Program-made: the position numbers and the translations under genes | The notes under the pieces: model-generated | Told to the model about the DNA's origin: nothing | The model's input: the letters and a program-made list of their open reading frames with translations, nothing else | The model's database searches: none | Shown: in pieces, positions 32,501 to 42,501 of the stretch | Layout: the number at the start of each line of letters is the position of its first letter | How positions within the stretch are numbered: the stretch's first letter is position 1 | Source of the DNA: Trachythela sp. YZ-2020 | Lineage: Eukaryota > Cnidaria > Anthozoa > Malacalcyonacea > Clavulariidae | Length of the DNA: 64,000 nt | Direction of reading: 5' to 3' | Assembly (NCBI GenBank): GCA_016169945.1 | Contig: JADLSH010000367.1 | Span: forward strand, 2,232,001-2,296,000

Positions 32501-35500
32501 TGTTGTTGTTGAAAAAACATTGAAACTTATTCCAGTAAATTATTATATGAATTTGTCCTCTGTACAACAAGAGGGAGTACATATATTCTCCTACCAGGAT
32601 TGACCCCTGCCTATAAGCCACAAAACTGTATATAGAAAATATACATGGTACACTTATTACCAATGTGTATGACTAATTTGTTTTATATTAATAAAAGTTA
32701 ACAAGTATGCAGGCTAGAATACCAGATAAGTATTTAACAATACCTGCTGAATCAACCAAATATGTTTATCCATACATTGATATACAACATGACTAAGATT
32801 GTAAGGATAATTCTTGTAGTACATGGTTAGAGATTATTAGGCTTAAATATAATTTAGTAGTGATCTTGTATTTACTAATTATAAGATGATCAAGATTAGG
32901 CCACTATAAAACTAAAATCAACTGCTTTTTCAAATGGATATAGATAAAATATTCTGTTATTCACAATCAAATAAAAAGTTGTGATAAAGTATAACCATTT
33001 TCAAAACCAAGCATATTTCCAAAATAAAGCTAAAGCATTTAGGAATTTTAGTAAAGTATGTAGGCTTTAAATTTACAGCACAAAGTTTCACGTTCTATTT
33101 CACCGTTGGTACATTTATAAAATAGTACAAACTTAATAGTACCTTTCTTTATATTTTCCGTGTAATATTACAGAAGATTATTCACCTTATCACTGCTAAA
33201 ATTACTCTGAAATACAAAAACAATATTCGCACTCCTAAACAGCAGCCATCTTGTATTATATAATTTACCCGGTTAATATTTTATTGTTGCATTATGCGAC
33301 ATCATTCCGTATCAACGACCAATCATATTCACTTCCGGTTATGGATTATCCCAGAGCTTACGATTCTTCCCAAAGGATCGCAGGCTCGGGGGACGAGATT
33401 GACTGATGTTGAGATGGACTTGAAGATGCACTACAAACCCTTTGCATTTGGTTTTTTAGTAATCGATCATTACAGTTGAACGATTGATCCGAGCGATGCT
33501 ATGTATTGGATGATCGCTTCACAAAAATAGAATAGAATAAGTTCAGCTACCAAATTTCTTAAACTGTGAACAAAACTGATTCAAGGTACAGAAAACACTA
33601 GACACTAGTTGCTTCACCGTATTCAGTTTCATTTCTAATATACTGAACTGGAGATACTACACCAGTTTCACATGAGGTCACTGCCAAGATGAATCCAGTA
33701 TACCGGTTCCTTTATGAGATAATTTCAGGTAGCCCTACCAATTTACTAGCCTATGTACAAATCCAACAAGAATCAGGAATTATGTTAGGTCTATGCGTGC
33801 CATACCAATTTACTATTTAACAATTAGTCGCCGAAGGCGAGGTGATTACAAGCCTATAGTCACTGAGCCGAATAGTTTTAGTAGAAATTTCAAAGAGAAA
33901 AACAAACACAGAAAGTTATGAGGTCAGTTGAAAAGGCTATAGGACAAAATTCAGCGCTTTTCTCAGAGGCCGGTTATTAAAAACATGCCGGCAAAAGACG
34001 AGTGTCAAAAACATATCGAAGCGAAACAAAAACAAACAATTTCATGAGAAAAATACTTTGGAAAGGCTCAAATACAAAGTAGAATGGTTTTAAAAATATA
34101 TCACAGCTAGGTTTTTGCTGAATATAACGATATAAATGAGGATAAAACGAATAATTTTCAAAATAAACACTTGTGGTTGAGCCGTACGGAAAAAGTTTTA
34201 TACATGTTCATTTCAACAGCGAGAAAACGCTGCCTTTCATGGAAGAAAAATAGTGTATTTGTTATCGCTTACCTTTAAAAATGTCAAAAATATATCCTCC
34301 TTTAATTTAGCGGCAGTTTTTTTCATTTAAAACTTTGAATCAGGCTCAAAAAAACGATTTTTGTTTTAAATTCGGCAGCTTGCGAAGAAGCCATTTTGAA
34401 AAAAAAAGTGATAGTCACTGACCAGTGACTATCACTTTTTAGAGGCTCAATTTGGACCAATCAGCATGCAGGAAAATCGATAGTCACCTGGAAATTTCTA
34501 CTAAAACAATTTAGTATACACCCAACCATTGTCCATTACAAATCCTACATTCTGATTGGCTACTCAACCGTTGACCATTCGTGATGGACAACGTTTGGGA
34601 AAAATGAAAACAAACCTGAAAAAATATGGCAGTAAACTCTCGTTTTGCAGACGTTTCGGAGGAATTTTTGGAGAGTTTGATAGAAAATTCTACCCCTGAG
34701 AAAACTAAAAAGGCCACAAAATATGGCATGAAGATTTTTAATGGCAAGAAACGAAATAGAAACCGTATTTTATTAATAAATCTTCTTTTACTTGCCGCTC
34801 ACGAGTAGTTAAATAACACAACTGAATTAAATTATTTTAAAAATTACACGGTGTATGGATTATTTTCTCGAAATTAATATATCTATACAAGGTGTATACT
34901 AAAACAATTAGACAACTCGTCCTCGTTGTCTATGAGCGAATAGTCGACTCAGGCTTCGCCTTCGTTGACTATTCGCTCATAGACAACTCGGACTCGTTGT
35001 CTAATTGTTAAATAGTTGATGTTCGGCATTTTTCGCGGGCATAAACATGTTTTTGGCCCGAGTCAGATTCATTTTAGCCCGAGCGTAGCGAGGGTTAAAA
35101 TGAGTCCTGAGGAGGGCCAAAAACATATTTATGCCCAAGAACATCACCTGTATTACTATTATTATAATTTTACAGGGCACTTACAGGATAATAAAATAAA
35201 AAATATACGGTAAACACCAGCTTTATAAAATGAACGCCTGAACGGTGCCGCCATCACGCCAGTATTGTGTTAACTAAGTTTAAGAAATATTTAAATATTA
35301 AGCAGAAAAAAGATTTAACTGTTGTGAACTGATATACTTTGGCACAATTGCTTGAACAAAGCTAGTTTCATTCCACGATGAAAATAGACTTACATTCACT
35401 TCGGCTTCGCCATTGTGTTATAACTATATATATACCGATGCTACAGACATTGTTTTCTCGTTTTTTGGAATAGATTCTTGCTCATTTAGCTTCGAAAATC

Positions 35501-38354
35501 GATAACTTTTTCTTCGATTAGTTTTACAGCTTTGTTTTTTTGTCGTTTAAAATGTTAAAAAGACACTTGCCTGCAGCTGGCGAAACGACTGGCCGACAGA
35601 AGTAAACAATCAACAATGTCAATGATTTTTTGTCGCTCATTAAAATTCAGCGGGCTAAAATGTATTTTAGCCGGTTGTGTAACAAAACTTATTTACCAGT
35701 TCCAGTGGGCAGTGGCCGCCATACTGTGGTCCATGTGGGGTTCTAACAAGTATACATGTAACTTTGAATGACACCAATACGCCCTTTCTATAATTACGTC
35801 ACGAATACTTCCTTGGCCTGGAGCCTCGCCTCTCATGAATCAAGACGAAAGCCTATTCGCTCATGATTCATGAGTACGAGGCTCTCAGGCCAAGTAGGGA
35901 TTTGTGAAGTAATTATCGAAAGGGTGTATTAAGAAAGATATAAATATAAATTCTAAGAGTTTTGTTATGTGTAACAGATGCTAGTACAAGCAAGAAGTTC
36001 TTGTCATTTACAGAATGTCTTCCTCAACTTTCTCCTTCCTCACGGGGGCTTAGGAATTAGTAAGTGCGTCAAAATAAAAGACAGTTTGGTATTTTAAAAG
36101 AGAAATTAATTCATTGACGAATGCAATCATATTTTAGGCTGCCAAGTACAACGAGTAGTTGAAATATTCATTTGTTTTTTGTCTTTCTTACCATTTCAAA
36201 CGTTCGCAGTCAATTACGTGAATTGACGTTTCACAAAACGTTGTTCACTATACTAAGAAAGCAGTTACTCTAATTCTTCTTGGAACTGAAAAATAATTTG
36301 GCATATTATGTTTTTGCCATAATGAGAATAGCGATAATCATGTACAATACAGGTCTACAAATTCTACAACTGGTCAGAATTTGAGTTTACCTGATTGAAA
36401 ACACATACTGTAATTTCAGTTCTTGTAAATAACGCGCACGTAAGACTGCATGCATGACACCTTAGTTCTAGAGTTTAACGTAATCATGCATGATCATAGC
36501 CGTATATTGGGTTTATTATACCATGATCACAGTTAAATATTGTGTTCAAATTTTATAAGTGTTCTTATCAAATGACTATATGGTATCGTCTGTTGATATT
36601 TAAAAGCGGAAAGGTTTTACTCTTGCATTCAGCATGAAAACGGACAACCCACCTACCAAATTGCATCGTCTGTCGATAAAGCGGAAAAGTTTCACCCAAC
36701 TCCAGAATGAAAACGGACAACCCTGTCAACCCACCCACTACAGTACGTGTATCCCAAAACACGGGTCTCTTAAAATATTCTTCAAAGGAGCATGTTGTTT
36801 GAAAAGAACTGATATATAATTTGGTTGTTAAAATAATTTCGTTATTATTGCGAAATGCTACAGAACTGACTATAGTAATACGGATTTGCGCAATTAATTG
36901 CATGTTTTATATATCAAAAGTTCTGATTTTTTATTGACAACGTGACCACAAATGGTTGTGTCTTGGGAACTCGCCAATGGCAATAAGATCAAAGACGACA
37001 GAAGTAAGAACGTACGTTGGAACAAGGCAAATTTTAAAGAAAAAGATTAACCGTGCCGGCCAAGCGAACTCAAACTAATTCCATTCACTTTTCGTGCACG
37101 ACGTACCATGCATGCATTGACATTAGGGACTTTAAGCATGTAGGACGGCAACACGACGACGACGGCGATTAATACAATAAGTCGATGAAAAGAAATGAAT
37201 AATTAAAGTCCCACGGGAGTTTTAGACGCGGTCCTCGCTCTGTTTACAACGGCAAATCACAGATTTTCACGCCTTGTATACAACGCATGCGATTCAAGCC
37301 GAAACAAGTGCTACTTCAAATTGGTTCAGTAGAACTCTTCTCAACAATAAAGCCCATGTCTTCAACTTCTTAAACTGTATTAAATTCATACAATTGATAA
37401 TACACGACAAGTTTTCTTTACTATCATTTCTTTGAAGGAGTTTGTTTTGGCCGTCGTCGTCGTGTTGCCGTCCTACATGCTTAAGTTCCCTATTGTTCAC
37501 CTCGACACGGCGATGCCTGGGACCGCTCGCAGGCTAAGAGATAGTGGGTATACAATATTGTATATATGTGATGGCAGTTGACAGCTTGACAAAGAACGTC
37601 TATACTCAGCCATGCAAAGCGAAATTTAACGGAAACTTTTCCCAGTCAATTTTACTATCAATAGTTTTAAAATAAGCCTTTCGCCTCCTTTAATTCTTTG
37701 CAGATTTCCGCCATTAATAAATTTGCAGCTTTTATCATGAACTTTGAAAACATTTTTAGCTAATTTTACGCAATAACAGACACCAATATCCCCAAGACTC
37801 AACGACTAACGAATAACGATATTCGTATCTGCTCATCGAGCCGTTATATTTTCAAATATTTGTATAATAAGTCGTTATTTTGTATGACAAGCTTCAATTC
37901 ATCGCCAAAATTTAACGACCAAAATCGGCCAACCACCCAAATAAATCAAATAATTGCAGTCAATTAAGTTATTTGTCGCCACTATTAGCTGGACGTAAAT
38001 AACAAGGGATTAGATTACAACGTAAAAGGATAAATAGTCTATATTGTCATAAAGGCATTGGACAGTATTATAGAAAATCCTGTATAGCCATAACAGCATT
38101 TTACCTACTATTTTATACCTATCTAACATCGAAACAACGTAGCACAAAAGACCACATTACACACCATTTCCAAAAACGTAGTTTAGCTGGCACATAAACT
38201 TATACGACACACGCGAAATATAGATATCATACACAAGCTTACCCGGCAGGCAACCGCTTTTGGTCTTTTTAGACTTGCTACCATTCTGCGCAGGACGTGT
38301 AGAACACAAGTCCAGAGCAGCAGCTACCAGAACCAAGAGGAATAACTTGTTCAT
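26197..38354 (-). CDS. Secreted protein with four Ig-like domains (five exons)
   Basis: Five minus-strand exons: 38243-38354, 29645-29926, 28601-28861, 27380-27682 and 26197-26513. Every junction has GT/AG sites and phase 1, the classic arrangement of Ig-superfamily exons. The sum is 1275 nt, 424 residues plus stop. A signal peptide (LFLLVLVAAALDLC) and a short basic linker (SKSKKTKSGC) precede four Ig domains. Ig3 is canonical (FACIY, LTWYK, DSGKYRCG). Ig1, Ig2 and Ig4 keep both core cysteines and the DxGxYxC-like turn but lack the core Trp. There is no TM helix or clear GPI signal after Ig4, so the product is probably secreted. The first intron is 8.3 kb and packed with mobile elements; an extra exon within it cannot be excluded. 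A role in recognition or adhesion is family-based inference only. Confidence 0.8.
26690..27236. repeat. AAGGT pentamer tract in the last Ig-gene intron
   Basis: Starts as irregular CAAGG/CCAAGC mixtures and becomes nearly pure (GGTAA)n from about 26825 to 27236, interrupted by TTAAGGTAATTAAGG and ACATGT variants. On the gene's sense (minus) strand it reads (TTACC)n, pyrimidine-rich, between the Ig3 donor and Ig4 acceptor. On the plus strand every unit contains GGTAAG, a splice-donor consensus. Confidence 0.95.
27380..27682 (-). CDS. Ig gene exon 4: Ig domain 3 (canonical)
   Basis: Acceptor TGTTTTTAG, donor GTAAGT, 303 nt. GGSAQFACIY, LTWYKENEPI and NQSDSGKYRCGV are the textbook B, C and F strands of an I/V-set domain. 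A Lys/Asn/Gln-rich loop (about HKNQNQNKSKAKGQ) separates C and E strands. Confidence 0.85.
28601..28861 (-). CDS. Ig gene exon 3: Ig domain 2
   Basis: Acceptor AATTTTTAG, donor GTATTT, 261 nt. VMIDCRSF and DDSGFYYCAD supply the two cysteines and the tyrosine corner; no core Trp (VFYSHIKG in its place). Confidence 0.8.
29645..29926 (-). CDS. Ig gene exon 2: Ig domain 1
   Basis: Acceptor TTTTATAG, donor GTAAGT, 282 nt. LTCPF gives the first core Cys and DGGKYSCQG the second. The usual Trp position is a Leu-rich KITFLKNCK, which adds an unpaired Cys. Confidence 0.8.
29951..30055. repeat. Snap-back palindrome (105 bp) in Ig intron 1
   Basis: Arms ACAATTAGATTAT...CTC.AGATTT.TATGAGRTGATAGTT meet at GGCGAAGCCC. 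It is followed by TTTTAGTAGAAA, the same phrase that borders the 33882-34506 element. It begins 24 bp from the Ig1 acceptor. Confidence 0.85.
30508..30569 (+). repeat. Left member of an inverted pair
   Basis: CAATCTCGTACCCCGAGCC and GGCTCTGGGATAATCC are found reverse-complemented at 33341-33404. They may be the ends of one ~2.9-kb element or of two separate MITE copies. The 140-codon plus-strand frame overlapping here (30329-30751) has no recognisable domain and I do not call it a gene. Confidence 0.55.
31854..32157. mobile_element. Probable non-autonomous hAT element (304 bp)
   Basis: Ends CATAGGCGGTGGAA and TTCCACCACCTATG are complementary with one mismatch. Flanking octamers CTACTTCG and CTACCTTG match at 6/8, as for an old hAT duplication. 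Interior has G-run phrases (GGGGGGCTTAG). Non-coding. Confidence 0.5.
33341..33404 (-). repeat. Right member of the inverted pair
   Basis: GGATTATCCCAGAGC ... GGCTCGGGGGACGAGATTG, complementary to 30508-30569 with moderate divergence. Confidence 0.55.
33882..34506. mobile_element. Element with inverted TTTTAGTAGAAATTTC ends
   Basis: GTTTTAGTAGAAATTTC near 33882-33898 is mirrored by GAAATTTCTACTAAAAC near 34490-34506. Subterminally it holds a perfect 18-bp inverted repeat at 34403-34440. No transposase is present. The outer flanks carry CAATTAG-type sequence shared with neighbouring palindromes. Confidence 0.55.
34403..34440. repeat. Perfect 18-bp hairpin
   Basis: AAAAAGTGATAGTCACTG, a two-base AC spacer, then the exact reverse complement. 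Confidence 0.9.
34510..34904 (+). mobile_element. Small inverted-end element with a recombinase-like N-terminal exon
   Basis: TTTAGTATACACC at the left is mirrored by GGTGTATACTAAA at the right. Inside, 34626-34808 encodes MAVNSRFADVSEEFLESLIE, then TPEKTKKATKYGMKIFNGK, then diverges to a stop. The phrase 'NTKKATK...' after an acidic helix is, to my recollection, the N-terminal signature of the DUF3504/Crypton-type tyrosine-recombinase relatives abundant in invertebrates. Only the first ~45 residues remain, so this is a fragment and not a functional gene. Confidence 0.45.
34903..35009. repeat. Snap-back palindrome (107 bp)
   Basis: AACAATTAGACAAC and TTGTCTATGAGCGAATAGTC arms around a GGCTTCGCC centre. 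Same outer AACAATTAG phrase as the palindrome at 29951. Confidence 0.85.
35018..35145. repeat. Snap-back palindrome (128 bp)
   Basis: GATGTTC, GGCATAAACATGTTTTTGGC and TCATTTTAGCCC arms with centre GAGCGTAGCGAG. A related smaller hairpin (GGCTAAAATGTATTTTAGCC) near 35656-35676 may be the far end of the same element. Confidence 0.8.
35146..35779. other. Intronic stretch without a gene
   Basis: AT-rich. Contains the AAAATGTATTTT-centred hairpin near 35656-35676. No exon seen. Confidence 0.35.
35780..35926. mobile_element. TA-flanked MITE (147 bp), full copy
   Basis: CGCCCTTTCTATAATTACG at the left and ATTATCGAAAGGGTG at the right, arms of about 50 bp, TA on both sides (35778-35779, 35927-35928). 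Same family as 18866-18985. Confidence 0.85.
35927..37123. other. Intronic stretch without a gene
   Basis: AT-rich. A short direct repeat near 36625-36720 (GAAAACGGACAACCC with GCATCGTCTGTCGATA phrases) is the only structure noted. Confidence 0.35.
37124..37492. mobile_element. MITE with 42-bp inverted ends (369 bp)
   Basis: TAGGGACTTTAAGCATGTAGG ... ACGACGACGACGGC on the left is mirrored on the right with two differences. The C/G-rich GACGACGACGGC portion makes the ends distinctive. Target duplication unclear (TT/AT). Lies in Ig intron 1. Confidence 0.85.
38243..38354 (-). CDS. Ig gene exon 1: signal peptide
   Basis: Begins at the only in-frame ATG (38352-38354). Codes for MNKLFLLVLVAAALDLC and a basic, Ser/Lys-rich linker up to GCLP, then one base of a Gly codon completed by the Ig1 exon. 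Donor is GTAAGC. The upstream extension of this frame starts only at GTG and is probably 5' UTR. Confidence 0.75.
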
Positions 38355-38471
38355 TGTGTGATTAAAGCTCTCTTCGCTGTCTTGTATTTTGAAACGACAC
38401 ACTGAGATGAAAACTTGATACGTATTATGTATACGTTGTTGCTACTAAGTGATTTATGTGTGACCGTTGAA

Positions 38472-38480
38472 GTTTATATG
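38472..38480 (-). promoter_or_regulatory. Candidate TATA box of the Ig gene
   Basis: Minus-strand CATATAAAC lies about 120 bp before the ATG at 38354. This would place a transcription start near 38440-38450 and a 5' UTR of about 90 nt. Confidence 0.35.
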
Positions 38481-40604
38481 GTTTGTTAAATGTTCCGCAC
38501 CCAAACAGTGACATACCGAGCATTCGAGTGTCACATTACCTGACCAATCAAAATGTATAATATGTTTAAATGGGGAAGAGGTTCTTTGTTTACAACGAAA
38601 ATTTGAATATTTGCACGTCATGATGTTACAGCCTATTGGCTCTCATCTCATTAAATTTACATGTAAGGTGGGGCGACCAAATCACGATATTTCTAATACG
38701 CAAGATTGCGGACACGTTATCGATTTTTTACGAGTAATCTTGCTAGCAAGCTGCTTATGATCCAGATCTCTCTAGAATCAGGCAGGCTCACCTTTCCTGA
38801 GAGTAAATGAGGTGTGTTCGCGCGTCATTATTGCTTACATTCTAATGCCTATGAGATCAGCATAATTGGCATTCACCCACTTTTGAAGTTCGAGTCACTT
38901 CATTAAAGAACCTCAACTTAATTTGAATATATATTCATAGGTATTATGGTTCATAGGTATTGACTGCGGTTACGGTAAAATTTGCCGAAAAATTAATTAG
39001 ACATAAATTCTATCGAGATTCTATATCTATCATAGCAGGACAATGTTTTATTGACAGCGTCATGCCTATAGGAAATTTTACACAAATCAGTTGTTGTCCT
39101 GATATAGCCTAATTCATGATTTATTGTTGTCCTGGATCAATATATCGGGATTTAACAGACTAACAGTATAACGAAGTAGTTCAACACAACTCTCATATAC
39201 ATGCGTACGAGGACGATCCTTTCCGGGGCAGGGGTGACTCTAAAGTTTGCCCAAATTTTTATGGAGGATTGTAATGAAATGACCTGAATTTAACACAACT
39301 GATTTGTAGCAAATTTGGTCGTATACTTCAATTGACTCAGATTGTTTCCTCAATACCAGGAACTCATGGTGTTAAATGGCCAAGGACTTTGAGGCCCGGA
39401 CATGATTTTGATCTGGAATAGCATTTCGGCTTTTGAGCAACAGGGTTTGGTTTCCTGTCACGCAATTCCTAATTTTCAGTCAACTAGAACTTGTGGACAC
39501 TAGGGAATATGTATTTTGTGAAATTTTAGTCGAGATTTTAGGTCAGATAAAAAGACTTGACTCGTCAAAATAATACAAATATCGCAAAATTAAGCAAAAG
39601 GTGTAATTCTTCAGGAAAAATCCAGACTACAGAGATTTTTAATGGAAACGTTTTAGTAACTGCACCGCAAACTCTTATTTTAATTTTTTATAATTTACTG
39701 TATTTGGTCTCGGTGCCCTTGACTGCATGCATACACCCTTCCCTCTAGGCTTGCCATCTTTTTCCAAATATTTAATATGCAGTCTCGGCAATATAGAACA
39801 CTCAGGATGGCAATATGGCATGATGGCATTGCGTCGTGAGAACAAAATCGAGAGCTTAATTTAAACCTTTAAAATAAAGCTGTAACTCTGTAAGTATGAT
39901 TGTATGTTCGTTTTAATTGGAGCAACTTTCCCTTCTGAAAAAAATGCGTTTTCATCTAAACTGAACTTGAAAGCACAATCAAATCAATTTTTTAATGCAT
40001 ATTGGGGGTTTTCCTGAAACAAATGTCCAGTCAAGTGGATGTCGAAACATTTTGTGAATAATTTTCAAATGAATGATTGACCATGCATAGGTGATACTAT
40101 TGAATTATCTCGCATTTTCAATTTCGAAAGAAAGGTTTATAGTCTCGATCGCAAGTCTAATTATCTAAATTGTATGCACATGCCGATATGCGTTAATCAG
40201 TATTATTGCATCCTGGCAGACATCGAAAGATTAAAAACACTGTCATGCATACCCTCACCAGCCTATAGTCCTAGAAAGAACTAACATAACAAGCTAAGAA
40301 AGTGTCTATATCTCGGATCAATTAAACTGATTTGATCTATTTTACGAACACATTCCTTGACTAGCTAACCTGTCAACAGGCAATGTACAGCCAATTGCCT
40401 CCTCCCGGGTTAGGCATTTGTACTATGTTCAGTAGCCTCTCACATATCATTCATGTTAAATTATTTCCCATATTGTTTCCCATTATTTAGCCTGCTCAGC
40501 AGACCCCACCCGAAAATTTAAAGTGAAAATAGGGGTCTGCTAAAACGCGAACCAAATTTCCAGGCTACCCATTATTGTGATTTGATAAAATTATATGAGG
40601 GACA
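38481..40604. other. Intergenic stretch
   Basis: About 2.1 kb with no exon, RNA gene or long repeat recognised. A short inverted repeat AGCAGACCCC/GGGGTCTGCT sits at about 40498-40547. Confidence 0.4.
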
Positions 40605-40607
40605 CAA

Positions 40608-40685
40608 GCATAGCCTCGACTTTATTCTTTAATTTCTTTTGAATTTCATTCTGTTTAACCAAAAGAATGAGATCGAGGCTATGCG
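40608..40685. repeat. Small fold-back repeat
   Basis: GCATAGCCTCGA(C)TTTATTCTTT on the left pairs with AAAGAATGAGATCGAGGCTATGC on the right. Confidence 0.65.
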
Positions 40686-40704
40686 TGCATCATGCTACGC
40701 TCCA

Positions 40705-41344
40705 GTATACAGCTATTTCAATTAAGGTTGTCCCCGAGCAAAGCGGAAAAGTCGAATACGAGCGCGAAAGGCTTGCTGGGAATCTCCAAAAAATTAATGA
40801 CCAAGAATTTGACAAACCTCAGTGGTTCCTAAGAAATTATTAACATATTGTTCTTAAGTACAAGACTTTATGCTACTCATACGATTAGAAGACATTTTAA
40901 ATTCCCAAGGGTATAAATCTTATGGTTTATTTAAGAAGAATATGTTAATTTCGAAAGTTTGTTTTTTATACACCTGTATACCAATTTGCAATTAAACGTG
41001 CTGCAAAACCTATAATTATTCGTGACTCCTGTCGTTAATAACGTAGCGGAAAATGCCTCGAACTTGTTCCATCACAAAATTGTATGTCAGCCATAAATGC
41101 CACCTTGATTCATTCACAGCTCTGAGGAGTCTGAGCCACTGATGCATAAAAACGTCTCAAAGGAATTACCCACAAAGAACAGCCCACAAAACATTTAATA
41201 CGTTTCTACTTTGAAATTATTATTGCTAATTTCTTAGGAATCCACTGAGGTTTGTCAAATTCTTGGTTCCCAGCAAGCCTTTAGCGCTCGTATTCGACTT
41301 TTCCGCTTTGCTCGGGGACAACCTTAATTGAAATAGCTGTATAC
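40705..41344. mobile_element. Long-inverted-repeat element (640 bp)
   Basis: Arms of about 125-140 bp (40705-40845 and 41222-41344) share GTATACAGCTATTTCAATTA, GGTTGTCCCCGAGCAAAGCG, and CAAGAATTTGACAAACCTCA. Ends next to TA-containing GTATAC. The centre is AT-rich and non-coding. Confidence 0.85.
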
Positions 41345-41492
41345 AAAACATTATATTGTGTCGTTTAATTTCGGCACAGTTCTGTCCTTGGTTAGTTTGC
41401 ATCAGACAAAATCTGCTTTTATGCAAATATTTGTAAATATTCCAGTGCTAACTTCATGTTATGATTGAACTCAATCCTCTTTTTTCCGATAT

Positions 41493-42501
41493 ACTATAGA
41501 CGGCCAGCCAGCCTCGAAAAAAGTGACTGTCGATGGCATTTTTTGTTACAAGCAGGAAACCACACTAAATGTCATCGGAGTGTGTTCACTTTGACGGTGA
41601 AAGTGGTTGCCCTCCGTAATTATTCTATTTATGTAGCGAAATTGGAAGGTTTTTATAACGACATTTCGATAGATGGGATTCCATTTAAAAGCAGTTTTCG
41701 ATATCATGGATTTATTGTAATTGGTTCACTGCCTAATTAGCATGTGCAAATTTCTCCTTTTCTTAATTGTCATAACTCAAAGTGACATGCTAATGAGAAA
41801 CATGGTATTACTGGCACTTGTTAAAATACCTGTGTGGAGGCAAGTTTCATTATAAAGATGGATTTATTAGAACGAGTGGTTACCCAAAGGCTTAAATTCG
41901 TAAATTATTGCGTTTTATTTCGAATATTTACCGATTTTGAAGGTCTATGTGTTATAGTGAAACTACGTGTTTGCGCCAACATGCTGTTTTTCAACCATTT
42001 ACATTCCAAAACTCGACTGGCTCAACAGAAGTATATTGTGTTACACGGGTGGCAACCGGGCGTGTAGTACCGATTCGTATGTAATCTAAACATATGTGAT
42101 TGTTGCCTGTCTGTAACACAACAAAAACATATTGTTGTGGCTTCTTTTTGAAAGGTCGTGTTTTGATGTATTTGCGCCATGTTTCTTATTAGCATATCAT
42201 TTTGAATTATACGAAAGAAGATTATCCAAATTTTACAAATGTTAATTAGATAGTCAGCCAATTAAAATAAAACACTGATATAAAACACAGCATTCGAAAA
42301 AAATCCCATCCTTCGAAATGTTTTAGAAAAAACCTTCAAATTTTAGCACATAGATAAAAAAATACGGTTGGCAACCACTCTCACCCTCAAAGTAAACACT
42401 ATCCTGAGACATTTTGCGTATTTTCATGCTTGTAACAAAAAATGCCATCGACAGTGTTTTCTAGACACTTTTTTCAAGCTTGGCCGGTCGTCTACTATAG
42501 T
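41493..42501. mobile_element. Long-inverted-repeat element (about 1 kb)
   Basis: Arms of about 220 bp: ACTATAGACGGCC ... GTCGATGGCATTTTTTGTTA ... GTGGTTGCC at 41493-41715 and its complement at about 42285-42501, diverged by small indels. Frames inside the arms are side effects. No transposase. Confidence 0.8.

Noticed and set aside
41465..42067. Two plus-strand frames of 77-91 codons
   Set aside because: Both lie in the arms or centre of the 1-kb inverted-repeat element and show no domain.
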